From contig NZ_LSYT01000010.1 in NCBI RefSeq assembly GCF_001602525.1, positions 124,001-188,000 on the forward strand: a stretch of DNA of 64,000 bases, given 5' to 3'. How positions within the stretch are numbered: position 1 is the stretch's first letter; each line of letters opens with the position of its first letter. The stretch is from Flavobacterium chilense. GTDB lineage: Bacteria > Bacteroidota > Bacteroidia > Flavobacteriales > Flavobacteriaceae. This document shows, one piece after another, positions 49,773-57,985 of the stretch. Below the pieces are notes generated by a model. The model was given only the letters and a program-made list of their open reading frames with translations, was not told the DNA's origin and searched no databases. The position numbers and the translations under genes are program-made.

Positions 49773-52235
49773 ATGAAAACAACTTTACTCCATATAAAAA
49801 ACTTCTTTCAATCCGTACATTTTAAAAAATATGCCAGGCGTTTTGGTTTTTTCATTTTAGGACTTATTGCCTTACTATTAATCGCTTGTGGCGGATTGTC
49901 GATTTATTTTAACCGAAACAAAACCGAAATCATCACTAAGATCAACACCAAAATCAATGAAAACATCAACGGTAAATTTCATATTGGCGATTTTCATTAT
50001 AAATTTCTAACCGGTTTCCCAAACTTTACTTTAGCCTTAAAAGATGTCGAACTCAAAGACAATCAATGGGCAACACACAAACACACTTTACTAAAAGCCC
50101 AGGAAATCGAAGTCCGTTTGAACGTTTGGAGTTTACTGCACAATGAAATCAACATTCATAAAATCCTCATTAACGACGCCGATATTTATGTTTATAAAGC
50201 CGAAGATGGTTATTCGAATGCCAATATTTTTAAACCCAAAACAAAAAAATCTCCCGAAGACAAATCCAATAGAGAAACCACTGTTGACCAAATCGACCTC
50301 AACGATGTTCATTTTATTTTAGACAATCGTTTGGGACACAAATTGTTTGACTTTGATGTCGCCAGTTTAAAAACAAAAGTAGATTATGATGGAAACGACT
50401 GGCAAACCGATGTTTTTCTGGACACACAAATCAAAAGTTTAGCGTTTAATACCGTACACGGAAGTTTTGCAAAAGAAAAAGAACTCAAAGGAACGTTTAA
50501 TGTTTCTTATTCATCTGCAAAAGAAAAAATTGACGTTGTTACTAAAAATCTTAAAATAGGAACAGATTCTTTTGACATCACTGCTTTTTTTAATTTAACC
50601 AAAGGGAATGCGCTTTTTGGAATCAACATTGGCACTACTATTTTATGGCAAAATGCCTCAAATTTATTATCCGGAAACATCAGTTCTAAACTAAACCGTT
50701 TTAATTTAAATAAACCAATTGATGTAAACTGCGACATCAAAGGCGATTTTAATGCCGAGGGCGATCCAAGAATTGTCGTTCAGGCAATCATCAAAAACAA
50801 CGAGCTCAGTATTCCCGACGGATTAATTAAAAACTGCCATTTTAAAGGCATCTTTACCAATAATTTCAAACCAAAAGACGGTTATAACGATGCCAATTCG
50901 GCAATTATTTTAACCCGATTTGCGGGTGATTATGAAAACATTCCGCTTACGATTCCGCAATTAACCATTAACAATCTTGAAAAACCGCTCGCTACCGGAA
51001 ACGTAAATTCTGATTTTGATATCGAAAGACTCAACGAAATCAGCAACGACAAATGGATTCAGTTTACAGCCGGACATGCCAAAGCCAACTTACAATTTCA
51101 GTTTGATATTGTCGATTTATACATTACCAAACCCCGTTTTATTGGCAAAATAGATGTCGATGATGCCTCATTTCATTATATCCCGAAAAATGTTCACGCT
51201 GTAAAAACCAACATTCATCTGGACTTTACCGAAAAAGCTTTGCTCATCAAACAAATCGCTTATAAACACAATAAGAACACGATTTTCATCGAAGGAAAAA
51301 TTGACAACTTCCTGAATCTCTATTATGATGCTCCCGAAAAAATGATTGTAAACTGGAAGATTTATTGTCCTAATATCGATCTCAAACAATTTCTGGGTGT
51401 TTTGGCGACTTCGCAAAAAACCAAAGCAACGGCCAAAACCACCAAAAGACCCACAATTTCGAATCATTTAAGAACCGTTATTGACAAATGTGCTGTCGTT
51501 ATCGATATTAAAGCTGATAAAATCAATTACAACAAATTAACCGCGACCCATACAACTGCAACCGTACAAATGATCGATTCAAGATTGGTTATTAAAAACG
51601 GTTCGCTGCAAACTTCGGGCGGAAGCATCACTTTTAACAGCGAAGTAAAACCAAGCGGAAAAAACTTTGCTTTTAGCTCAAACGCACAGGTAAACCGGGT
51701 TGATATTGCGAGTTTTTTAAAGTCGTTTAACAATTTCGGAATTCAGTCTTTTAGCCCTAGTAACATCAAAGGAAAATTAAGCAGTCAGGCTAATGTAACC
51801 GGATTTATCAACAGCAATGGCGAACTCATCACCAATTCTTTGCACGGCAATTTGTCATTCAACGTCAATCAGGGCGCTTTATTAAATTTTGAGCCTATCG
51901 TAAAAATTGGCAAGTTTGCTTTTCCGTTCCGCGATGTCAAGAACATTACGTTCAGCGATTTATCTGGTAATCTTAAATTGCGCGGAGAACAAGTCGATGT
52001 GAATAATTTCATCATCAGTTCAAGCGTCTTAAACCTCGATGCCGAAGGTATTTATTCTTTTGGACGTGGCACCAATCTCGCCCTCACCATCCCACTCCGA
52101 AACTCTAAAAACGACATCAAACTCGCCACCAAAGCCGAACGCGATGCCGTTCGCGACCGCGGAATTGTCCTGCATTTAATTGCACTTGATGACGAAGGAA
52201 AAATGAAAATTAAATGGGGGAAGAAGGAGAAGTAG
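49773..52235 (+). CDS. AsmA-like inner membrane protein
   Basis: An 820-residue protein with a single N-terminal transmembrane helix (residues 22-43). A long periplasmic beta-rich groove follows, built of repeated strand patterns typical of AsmA/TamB-type lipid-transfer bridge proteins. The N-terminal AsmA motif is INTKINENINGKFHIGDFHY. The C-terminal AsmA_2-like segment (NSLHGNLSFNVNQGALLNFEPI, LSGNLKLRGEQVDVNNFIISS) is clear. It is probably involved in moving phospholipid toward the outer membrane; this role is known only for better-studied relatives. Confidence 0.85.
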   Translation: MKTTLLHIKNFFQSVHFKKYARRFGFFILGLIALLLIACGGLSIYFNRNKTEIITKINTKINENINGKFHIGDFHYKFLTGFPNFTLALKDVELKDNQWATHKHTLLKAQEIEVRLNVWSLLHNEINIHKILINDADIYVYKAEDGYSNANIFKPKTKKSPEDKSNRETTVDQIDLNDVHFILDNRLGHKLFDFDVASLKTKVDYDGNDWQTDVFLDTQIKSLAFNTVHGSFAKEKELKGTFNVSYSSAKEKIDVVTKNLKIGTDSFDITAFFNLTKGNALFGINIGTTILWQNASNLLSGNISSKLNRFNLNKPIDVNCDIKGDFNAEGDPRIVVQAIIKNNELSIPDGLIKNCHFKGIFTNNFKPKDGYNDANSAIILTRFAGDYENIPLTIPQLTINNLEKPLATGNVNSDFDIERLNEISNDKWIQFTAGHAKANLQFQFDIVDLYITKPRFIGKIDVDDASFHYIPKNVHAVKTNIHLDFTEKALLIKQIAYKHNKNTIFIEGKIDNFLNLYYDAPEKMIVNWKIYCPNIDLKQFLGVLATSQKTKATAKTTKRPTISNHLRTVIDKCAVVIDIKADKINYNKLTATHTTATVQMIDSRLVIKNGSLQTSGGSITFNSEVKPSGKNFAFSSNAQVNRVDIASFLKSFNNFGIQSFSPSNIKGKLSSQANVTGFINSNGELITNSLHGNLSFNVNQGALLNFEPIVKIGKFAFPFRDVKNITFSDLSGNLKLRGEQVDVNNFIISSSVLNLDAEGIYSFGRGTNLALTIPLRNSKNDIKLATKAERDAVRDRGIVLHLIALDDEGKMKIKWGKKEK

Positions 52236-52285
52236 TCAATTTCGAGGAAAGATCTGTTCGCCGCGGCGAAAGCAATCACACTAAA

Positions 52286-52332
52286 AACTCGCCAAAGATT
52301 TGTCACTCTGAGCGAAGTCGAAGAGTCTTTTT
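52286..52332. repeat. Variant of the GTCATTCCGAGG repeat
   Basis: TGTCACTCTGAGCGAAGTCGA resembles the half-repeat at 59896-59925 (TTCGACTTCGCTCAGGATGAC) in reverse complement. Both are relatives of the 32078 family. Confidence 0.5.
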
Positions 52333-52373
52333 AAATTTAAAATTGGAGATTTAATTGATTGAAAGTTTTCAGG

Positions 52374-52453
52374 GAGCTATTTCCTGCTGTCCACTATATC
52401 TTTTGTGGTGAACCCCACCACAAAAGGATGCCGTTCCCATCAGGGCTAGGGGT
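52374..52453 (+). ncRNA. Candidate structured element, copy B
   Basis: Conserved ends GAGCTATTTCCTGCTGTCC and CCATCAGGGCTAGGGG surround a near-perfect hairpin (ATCTTTTGTGGTG with CACCACAAAAGGAT). The hairpin sequence is wholly different from copy A, yet paired at the same positions. It lies 138 bp after the AsmA gene and 50 bp before the convergent mcrC stop. Confidence 0.5.
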
Positions 52454-52502
52454 TTAGGCTTCATGAGAAAGTTCAAGAATTAACTTATAATAATTTGAGA
52501 AT

Positions 52503-53873
52503 TTAGATTTTTATAATACTTTCTATAATACTAAATTCCTTTATAAGTAACCGTTTTGCTTCGAATATACAGTCTTTTTGTAACGGTATTCCAAATACAA
52601 AAATCATACTTGTAACTTCATTTATTGTATTTTTATACTTTATTGTTTTTACTTCTAATTGATCGGAAGGGTAGCAAAGAAAACCAAACTTACAATCTGT
52701 CTTACTGAATGAAGAATAAGCCATAATCTGATGTAAATCATGTCTATAATCATCTTTGAGAGTTTCACTGTTACTAAACTTATTATATAAATTTGATTTA
52801 TATTTGGCATCAATAAACACCATGAAATCTTCCTTTTGATAAATAGCATCCGGTTCAATATACTTTAATTCCCAAGAATAATGTTTAGAAGTTTTAGAAT
52901 GAAATTTAGAATTTGAAAATAATCTACCTCCAGTTTCTTTAGCAACTTCTCGGAAAATATATTGAACAAATTTTTCAAAAACATCGCAAAAATCCACTCT
53001 CCAAGCAGTACAATCAGTTATATTAAAGCTTAGTACCCTGTTAGCTTGTTCTTTACAAGATTTTACAATTACATTATCAGATGTTTTAACCGTAATGTTA
53101 TTCGTTATTTTCGGTTTATGATAATATAATTTTTCTTCAATGAAATTTAGCCTTGCTCTTATTGTGTTTTTAATTCTTTGGGGAGTGTTTGGAGAAAGCA
53201 ACTCACCCTTACAAATGTCAAATACATAGCGTACTTCTGCATACTCACTATGAAACTCGCTTAATATATTTTTTCGGATAGGAAACTTTAATCGATTTTC
53301 AATTTTGAATTCATTGTTGATGTATTTATTCCAGTTTATTGGTCCATTTGGTTGATTTGATATTTTTTCAACATTATCAAATTTACACCAAGGCTTAGAC
53401 AATAAATCTTCAAGGCAAGCAATAAATTTTATTGCTTCTAAATATAAAGGCGGTCGAAAATTTTTACCCGAAGCAAGAGGCAAACTATCAATTACTTCAG
53501 GGCTTATTTCTGTACCAAGTAAATTCAGAATTTCAATATAATCTTCAAAACGATCAGTGCCAGCAAATCTTGGCATTACTACAAAATCACCTATTTGTTT
53601 ACCTGTATCTGGTGCTATTAATGGAATAGCTCCAATGAAGCCAGATGATCGAAAAATTAAAGACGTATTTTGATCAATACCAATTACGAATGGCTGAATA
53701 CCTAAGAATTTAAATTGAGCTAAATTGTATTCTACAAACTTTTGAAGACTAAGACCAATAACTCTTTTATCAGCAGATTTGAACCATTTTTTTCGCAAAG
53801 AAATCCCACTTAACTGTTTGGATTGTTCAGTTAAACAAGGCATTTCAAAAAACACATCTAATAGCTTACTCAT
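52503..53873 (-). CDS. mcrC: McrC-like PD-(D/E)XK endonuclease subunit
   Basis: A 456-residue partner of McrB in modification-dependent (type IV-like) restriction. The N-terminal part (LSGISLRKKWFKSADKRVIG) is McrC-like. The nuclease core near residues 335-360 has EPDAIYQKEDFMVFIDAKYK, giving the PD..DxK pattern with Asp 342, Asp 355 and Lys 357. The C-terminal region closes with a conserved helix. It would cut DNA once the McrB motor is loaded on modified sites. Its start overlaps the mcrB stop by four bases (ATGA). The AT-rich base use is more extreme than in the neighbouring AsmA gene, consistent with an acquired island. Confidence 0.85.
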   Translation of the reverse strand: MSKLLDVFFEMPCLTEQSKQLSGISLRKKWFKSADKRVIGLSLQKFVEYNLAQFKFLGIQPFVIGIDQNTSLIFRSSGFIGAIPLIAPDTGKQIGDFVVMPRFAGTDRFEDYIEILNLLGTEISPEVIDSLPLASGKNFRPPLYLEAIKFIACLEDLLSKPWCKFDNVEKISNQPNGPINWNKYINNEFKIENRLKFPIRKNILSEFHSEYAEVRYVFDICKGELLSPNTPQRIKNTIRARLNFIEEKLYYHKPKITNNITVKTSDNVIVKSCKEQANRVLSFNITDCTAWRVDFCDVFEKFVQYIFREVAKETGGRLFSNSKFHSKTSKHYSWELKYIEPDAIYQKEDFMVFIDAKYKSNLYNKFSNSETLKDDYRHDLHQIMAYSSFSKTDCKFGFLCYPSDQLEVKTIKYKNTINEVTSMIFVFGIPLQKDCIFEAKRLLIKEFSIIESIIKI

Positions 53874-55312
53874 TCAAAAAGTGATTGATTTATCCTCGTA
53901 GTGAAATAATTATTGAATTCTTCTTTGGCATTTCTAATTAAGCCTTCTTCCAAGTATTCTTTTATTAATGGGAATATCTCATATCTAATCCGGTCCTTCA
54001 TTTCATCAACATTATTAGCTATAAAATATCCTTGGCCAGGTTGCAGAGATAATTCATTGCTTGTCGCATACCAGTTAAATATTGTACTTATTTTATTGAA
54101 GTCTTCAATAAAAAAGTAACTATTCGTTCCTTCTACCTGAATTACTTCTGTGTTATCAATTTTCTTCGAATTACCAGCTATAATTGTCGGTTTTACTGTG
54201 TACCAAGCAAATCTTCTTCTTAAAGCAAAATCAACAACTGCTAAACTTCTATCTGCGGTATTCATTGTCGCTATAACATACAAATTCTTTGGCAATTGCT
54301 TAATCTTTAAATCTGGTGAAATTTCTATTTTTACGTTTGAAATATCCATTTTATGCTCAAATAGATAAAATATAGGACCTAAAACATTTGCTAAATTTGC
54401 TCTATTAATTTCGTCAATTATTAAAAGCACATTTGTATTCTCGTGTTTATTTGCAAATTCAATAGCTTTAACAAACTCCCCTTTAATAATTTCATAACCA
54501 ATTACATTCGAATTAATCTTCGGTCTTAATCCGCTTATAAAATCTGAATAGCTTGTTTCTGCATGAAATTGAATAAAGAATTTTTCAGCCGTTAATTTTT
54601 CACCTAATAGCTTTGCCGTTCTTGTTTTACCTGTTCCAGGAGCTCCTTGAAGAACAATATATTTCCTTTCAGTTATAAGTTTAAAAAGTTCATCAGTTAT
54701 TTCAGAACTTTTAGATGCTAAAAATGGTTCTAGCGCTTCATCAATTTTAGTTGAAAATTCAGACTTATTATTCCAATTTTTGATTTTTGCATAAATAGCC
54801 AAGAAAGCAGATATTATTTTTTTTGTTTCATCTGATTCTAGATCTTCAAGTATTTGTATTGCTGGAAGCACTTTCCCATATCCTTTGCTATTATCTATTG
54901 CTTTCTTTAAATGTATAATATCTTTTCTACCGAAAAATTCTTTTGGCAACCCATCTTCTATATTAGAAAAATCCGACTTAATGTACCCATTGTCTGGCTT
55001 TATAATTTTAGAAAACAAACGTCTTAAACCTGGATATGATGCTAATTCATAATCATTCTTAAATCCCATTGAACCAACTCCCAGAGCTAGAATCCATGAT
55101 TTGCCAATATCTCTTGAAGGAAAAATTACAATAGAAAAATCATGATATGGCCCTTGATGTTCTTCTTCTGTGGAAATTATTCCAAAATATGCACGCCCCT
55201 TATTAAATGCATCATCTTTTGTGTTATTTCTTTCAATATAATCTTCCCCAATTTCTCCACCGAATTTCTTCGCTTCCTCTTTAATAAATGCTCTTATATT
55301 TTCTACGCTCAT
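53870..55312 (-). CDS. mcrB: McrB-like AAA+ GTPase subunit
   Basis: A 480-residue motor. Walker A GAPGTGKTRTAKLL is at residues 223-236 and Walker B LLIIDEINRANLANVLG at 296-312. The McrB-type sensor MNTADRSLAVVDFALRRRF is at 350-368, and its N-T-x-D is linked in this family to GTP use. Residues 1-185 are an N-terminal domain I do not recognise (HQGPYHDFSIVIFPSRDIGK), which in McrB proteins is the part that reads modified DNA. It lies between an XRE regulator and mcrC in one operon. Confidence 0.88.
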   Translation of the reverse strand: MSVENIRAFIKEEAKKFGGEIGEDYIERNNTKDDAFNKGRAYFGIISTEEEHQGPYHDFSIVIFPSRDIGKSWILALGVGSMGFKNDYELASYPGLRRLFSKIIKPDNGYIKSDFSNIEDGLPKEFFGRKDIIHLKKAIDNSKGYGKVLPAIQILEDLESDETKKIISAFLAIYAKIKNWNNKSEFSTKIDEALEPFLASKSSEITDELFKLITERKYIVLQGAPGTGKTRTAKLLGEKLTAEKFFIQFHAETSYSDFISGLRPKINSNVIGYEIIKGEFVKAIEFANKHENTNVLLIIDEINRANLANVLGPIFYLFEHKMDISNVKIEISPDLKIKQLPKNLYVIATMNTADRSLAVVDFALRRRFAWYTVKPTIIAGNSKKIDNTEVIQVEGTNSYFFIEDFNKISTIFNWYATSNELSLQPGQGYFIANNVDEMKDRIRYEIFPLIKEYLEEGLIRNAKEEFNNYFTTRINQSLFE

Positions 55313-55372
55313 ATTTTATGGTTAAGTAAATTTTTAATAATGAATTGCAATTTTCGTTACGTCTATATAAAT

Positions 55373-55579
55373 TTATTCATCAAATAAGTCTTTTATATTG
55401 ACCTCTAAAGCTTTAGCTAATCGCTCAACAACTTCAATAGAAACATTTCTCTCTCCTTTTTCAATCGTCGGTAAATAAGTACGATCAATCTCTGCTAGAT
55501 TGGCTAGCTTTTCTTGAGATAATCCTCTGAGTTTTCTAAGCTCCTTAATTTTGAGTCCGAATTTTTGCTTAATATCCAT
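55373..55579 (-). CDS. XRE-family regulator, restriction C-protein-like
   Basis: A 68-residue helix-turn-helix protein: FGLKIKELRKLRGLSQEKLA, then EIDRTYLPTIEKGERNVSIE, then VVERLAKALEVNIKDLFDE. This size and pattern match control proteins of restriction-modification systems and similar small regulators. It lies 60 bp upstream of mcrB on the same strand and probably controls the McrBC operon. The region before it has ACTC...GAGT symmetry (55601-55627), which could be its site. Confidence 0.88.
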   Translation of the reverse strand: MDIKQKFGLKIKELRKLRGLSQEKLANLAEIDRTYLPTIEKGERNVSIEVVERLAKALEVNIKDLFDE

Positions 55580-55600
55580 GTTAACAAAAGTTGCAAAATG

Positions 55601-55627
55601 TAGACTCTAAAACAACGGAGTATAGTC
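55601..55627. promoter_or_regulatory. Candidate operator of the C-protein-like regulator
   Basis: TAGACTC and GGAGTATAGTC form an interrupted inverted repeat (ACTC/GAGT) between the divergent XRE gene and the frameshifted gene. C-protein boxes contain GACT/AGTC units, so the site is plausible but not certain. Confidence 0.35.
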
Positions 55628-55638
55628 GGGTTTTTATT

Positions 55639-55646
55639 TATCTTTG
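55639..55646 (+). promoter_or_regulatory. Probable -7 box of the frameshifted gene
   Basis: TATCTTTG fits TAnnTTTG, 13 bases before ATG 55660. Confidence 0.45.
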
Positions 55647-55659
55647 AAATAAAATTCCT

Positions 55660-56126
55660 ATGTTAAGTTTTAATAAAAAGATTCAGCATTTAGAAAATTA
55701 TTTGTTGCAAGCTCATGAAAATTATGCAAATAACTTAAAAAAAGACATCATTATGTTCATAGATCATTTTACAGATCAAAATAAGCTTTTTTGTCTTTTC
55801 TCAATAACATTGACTCTTTAGAAGAAATTGAAAATTGGGTTGATAAATTATGCTTCAGAGTTATTTTCAAGTTTGATTCTGAAGAAGAAGAAATCAACGA
55901 TTTTATATATGATTATCACAATTTGGTTAATTTAAAAAAAATGATAGAACATTCAATCTTAGAAATCCCAACTGTACTTAATCCACCTATAGAACTTATA
56001 GATATAATTTACAATTGTCCTGTTTGTGATTACGAAATTGAAATAGACATGTTTGTAGATGATAATAGTTTTGTAAAATGTGATATTTGCGATCACATAA
56101 TTAAATTAAAAATTAAAAGAATTTGA
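55660..56126 (+). pseudogene. Frameshifted gene with C-terminal zinc ribbon
   Basis: ATG 55660 opens a frame of 53 codons that stops at 55819-55821. A second frame, one base back, is open from before 55791 to 56126. The two read smoothly as one protein if a shift of -1 occurs near the T run at 55783-55790 (CTTTTTTG). The joined product of about 155 residues has an acidic helical N-terminus and a C-terminal Cys4 zinc ribbon (CPVC and CDIC). A -7 box precedes the first ATG. It may be a real frameshift mutation, a sequence error, or a programmed slip at the T run. No family recognised. It is divergent from the XRE-McrBC operon. Confidence 0.6.
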
Positions 56127-56289
56127 TTCGTGTATTCTTGAAATTCAAAACGTAATTGCAGAAAGACAAGTTTGATAATTGTTGTAGAGTTACTTGCGGA
56201 GATTCCTCATTCTTCGGAATGACAAAGCAGACGGAAAAAGCAAAAAAAATAAAAAAAAGCCACAACAAAGCGGCTTTTATCATTATAAA

Positions 56290-56523
56290 TTATTCAGTAT
56301 CCAAATAAGGATTTAAAATTTCGGCTAATTCATTGAGCCAATAAAAACCGTCTTCGACTGATTTTGTATCAATTTGCAGCGTTTCACATTCTCGCATTAA
56401 AGACATAGCGAGAAGATAATTTACTCTTCGGATTGCTTTTGCGAAACTTTTAGGATCAGTCGCCTGATTGAAAAATTCGTTTAACCGCAATTCTGTTTCT
56501 TTTGAAAGGGTGTTTACACTCAT
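56290..56523 (-). CDS. 77-residue protein, paralogue of the gene at 32200
   Basis: Full-length match to the small protein at 32200-32433 (LSKE.E.RL, NYLLA, MRECETL, EDGFYWLNELAEILNPYLD). It is cytoplasmic, helical and of unknown function. Its start codon lies in a sequence (TCCTAAAATGCAAG) that recurs about 120 bp upstream. There it precedes ATGATCTCAGAAAAACTT, similar to the first six codons of the other paralogue. A structured segment sits between the two. Unlike the copy at 32200, no divergent XRE gene is adjacent, but an XRE gene lies within 1 kb. Confidence 0.75.
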   Translation of the reverse strand: MSVNTLSKETELRLNEFFNQATDPKSFAKAIRRVNYLLAMSLMRECETLQIDTKSVEDGFYWLNELAEILNPYLDTE

Positions 56524-56549
56524 AATCTTGCATTTTAGGAAATATAAAA

Positions 56550-56625
56550 CCCGCGCAGGTTAGGTGTCCTACGCTGCAAGAGCGTTGCAGTTGTTTCCAA
56601 TACCGCCACCATACCACACGGGCAC
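56550..56625 (-). ncRNA. Candidate structured leader RNA or insertion upstream of the 77-residue gene
   Basis: On the minus strand CCCGTG pairs with CGCGGG, GGT/ACC and GGTG/CACC extend the stem, and CTGCAACGCTCTTGCAG forms an inner hairpin. GC content is far above the surroundings. The segment is flanked by near direct repeats (TCCTAAATGCAAGAACTTATG and TCCTAAAATGCAAGATTATG). A minus-strand TATCTTTG box lies just upstream (56667-56674). It does not fit any tRNA, riboswitch or signal recognition RNA pattern that I know. Confidence 0.4.
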
Positions 56626-56739
56626 AAAGTTTTTCTGAGATCATAAGTTCTTGCATTTAGGACTGCAAAGATACCAAATAAACATTTTAAAATAGTAAGA
56701 TTTATCTATCAATTTAAAACATCTTTAATTTTTAGTTTG

Positions 56740-56870
56740 CTTATTGTTGCGAGCGCTTCGACTTCGCTTTATTTGACAATGTTTATGAGATTTTTTATTG
56801 TTTCGTTTGATAAAGCCGGCGGAGCTTTTAGTATGATGGCTTCGTTCCTCGCAATGACAAAAAAGCGCAA
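56740..56870. repeat. Two relatives of the GTCATTCCGAGG repeat
   Basis: CGCTTCGACTTCGCTTTATTTGACA near 56752 and GATGGCTTCGTTCCTCGCAATGAC near 56836 are degenerate arms in the same orientation. The overlapping short frames are not genes. The rest of 56675-56956 is the AT-rich upstream region of hpf. Confidence 0.45.
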
Positions 56871-56956
56871 TTATTTTCTTAATGTTTTATTAACTCACTT
56901 GGCTTTTGATTCTAAAAAAGATAGCTTTGAGAAACAATCATTAAATATAAACCGAT

Positions 56957-57271
56957 ATGAAAATTCAAATCAACACCGACAAGAACATCGAAGGACACGA
57001 AAGATTAGAAGCTTATTTCTCTAGCGAATTAGAAAAAGGTTTAGCGCGTTTTGAGGAAAAAATAACCCGCATCGAAGTACACTTTGGTGACGAAAACGGG
57101 GAAAAATTTAGCGTAAACGATAAAAAATGCGTGATTGAAGTTCGTACCGCAAAATTACAACCTGTAACGGTTACAGAACATGCCGATACACTCGAAAAAG
57201 CCTTTAGTGGCGCTTTGGCAAAAGCAAAAAAATCTCTTACTACTACTTTCGAAAAAATGAAAGAGTATTAA
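56957..57271 (+). CDS. hpf: Ribosome hibernation-promoting factor (HPF/RaiA family)
   Basis: A 104-residue short-form factor that binds the 30S subunit and inactivates or pairs ribosomes in slow growth. The S30AE pattern is visible: KIQINTDKNIEGHERLEAYF, ITRIEVHFGDENGEK, KCVIEVRTAKLQPVTVTEHA and a C-terminal helix AFSGALAKAKKSLTTTFEK. There is no long-form C-terminal domain. A strong terminator follows. Confidence 0.9.
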   Translation: MKIQINTDKNIEGHERLEAYFSSELEKGLARFEEKITRIEVHFGDENGEKFSVNDKKCVIEVRTAKLQPVTVTEHADTLEKAFSGALAKAKKSLTTTFEKMKEY

Positions 57272-57290
57272 TTTACATACCATCAAATGC

Positions 57291-57330
57291 AAAAATGGCA
57301 TTATCTCTAATCCGGATAATGCCATTTTTT
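57291..57330. terminator. Bidirectional terminator
   Basis: AAAAATGGCATTATC pairs with GATAATGCCATTTTT, with T runs on both strands, between hpf and the convergent NAD(P)-binding gene. Confidence 0.9.
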
Positions 57331-57985
57331 ATTTCAGCAAAGCGGTCATTTCTTCCCATTGCAATATTTTGACTTTCTCGTTTAATGTGTTTGCGCTATT
57401 TACCATGGCTTTGGCAATATCGCTCGCCTCTATTCCTTTGTATTTACTTAAACTTCCCATAAACAACGGATTGATGAATTTAAATATACCTATAAATACT
57501 TTTTCCAGAGGTCGGCTTTCTTTTCGGTCTCCTAAAATCATCGATGGTCGAAAAATATAGGTATGATCTAAATTCAGATTGATAATATCGTCCTCCGTCT
57601 CGCCTTTCATTTTTGTATAAAATATAGACGATTTTGCATTTGCTCCAATTGCCGAAACTAAAAACACGGCTTTTGCTCCGTTTTCCTTTGCCAGTTTTGC
57701 TGCCAGAATGGGATAATCGTGATCGATTTGGTAGTATAGTTTTTTATCGGGCGTTTTCTTTTGCGTGGTTCCGAGTGCGATAAAAACCTCATCGACTGCA
57801 ATACCTTTTATCGCTTCGGGCAATGAATTAAAATCACCTATTATCGTTTTCAATTTTGGATGCTGAATGTTTAGATCTTTCCTGACCACAATTATTACTT
57901 GTTCGTAATGGGTATTATTCAACAAATTTTCGAGAATATGAGATCCTACTAATCCGCTTGCTCCGTATAGAATTGCTTTTTTCAT
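57329..57985 (-). CDS. NAD(P)-binding protein, atypical SDR (NmrA/HTATIP2-like)
   Basis: A 218-residue Rossmann-fold protein. YGASGLVGSHILENLL is the dinucleotide-binding motif (GxSGxxG). VDEVFIALGTTQKKTP, VFLVSAIGANAKSSIFYTKMKGETE and YIFRPSMILGDRKE follow. The Ser and the Tyr-x-x-x-Lys pattern (Y-T-K-M-K) are near residues 115-130. Relatives act as regulators or oxidoreductases; the substrate is unknown. The 735 bp beyond its start are gene-free. Confidence 0.85.
   Translation of the reverse strand: MKKAILYGASGLVGSHILENLLNNTHYEQVIIVVRKDLNIQHPKLKTIIGDFNSLPEAIKGIAVDEVFIALGTTQKKTPDKKLYYQIDHDYPILAAKLAKENGAKAVFLVSAIGANAKSSIFYTKMKGETEDDIINLNLDHTYIFRPSMILGDRKESRPLEKVFIGIFKFINPLFMGSLSKYKGIEASDIAKAMVNSANTLNEKVKILQWEEMTALLK

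Noticed and set aside
56550..56625. tRNA or known riboswitch
   Set aside because: The inner hairpin loop lacks the T33 of an anticodon loop and there is no T arm. The conserved cores of TPP, cobalamin, SAM and c-di-GMP riboswitches are absent.
56456..56656. 66-residue minus-strand frame upstream of the 77-residue gene
   Set aside because: It lies over the structured GC-rich segment and runs into the real gene in another frame. Its composition (WWRYWKQLQRS) looks like translated RNA structure.
56737..57024. 95-residue frame before hpf
   Set aside because: It runs over degenerate repeats and then hpf in another frame.
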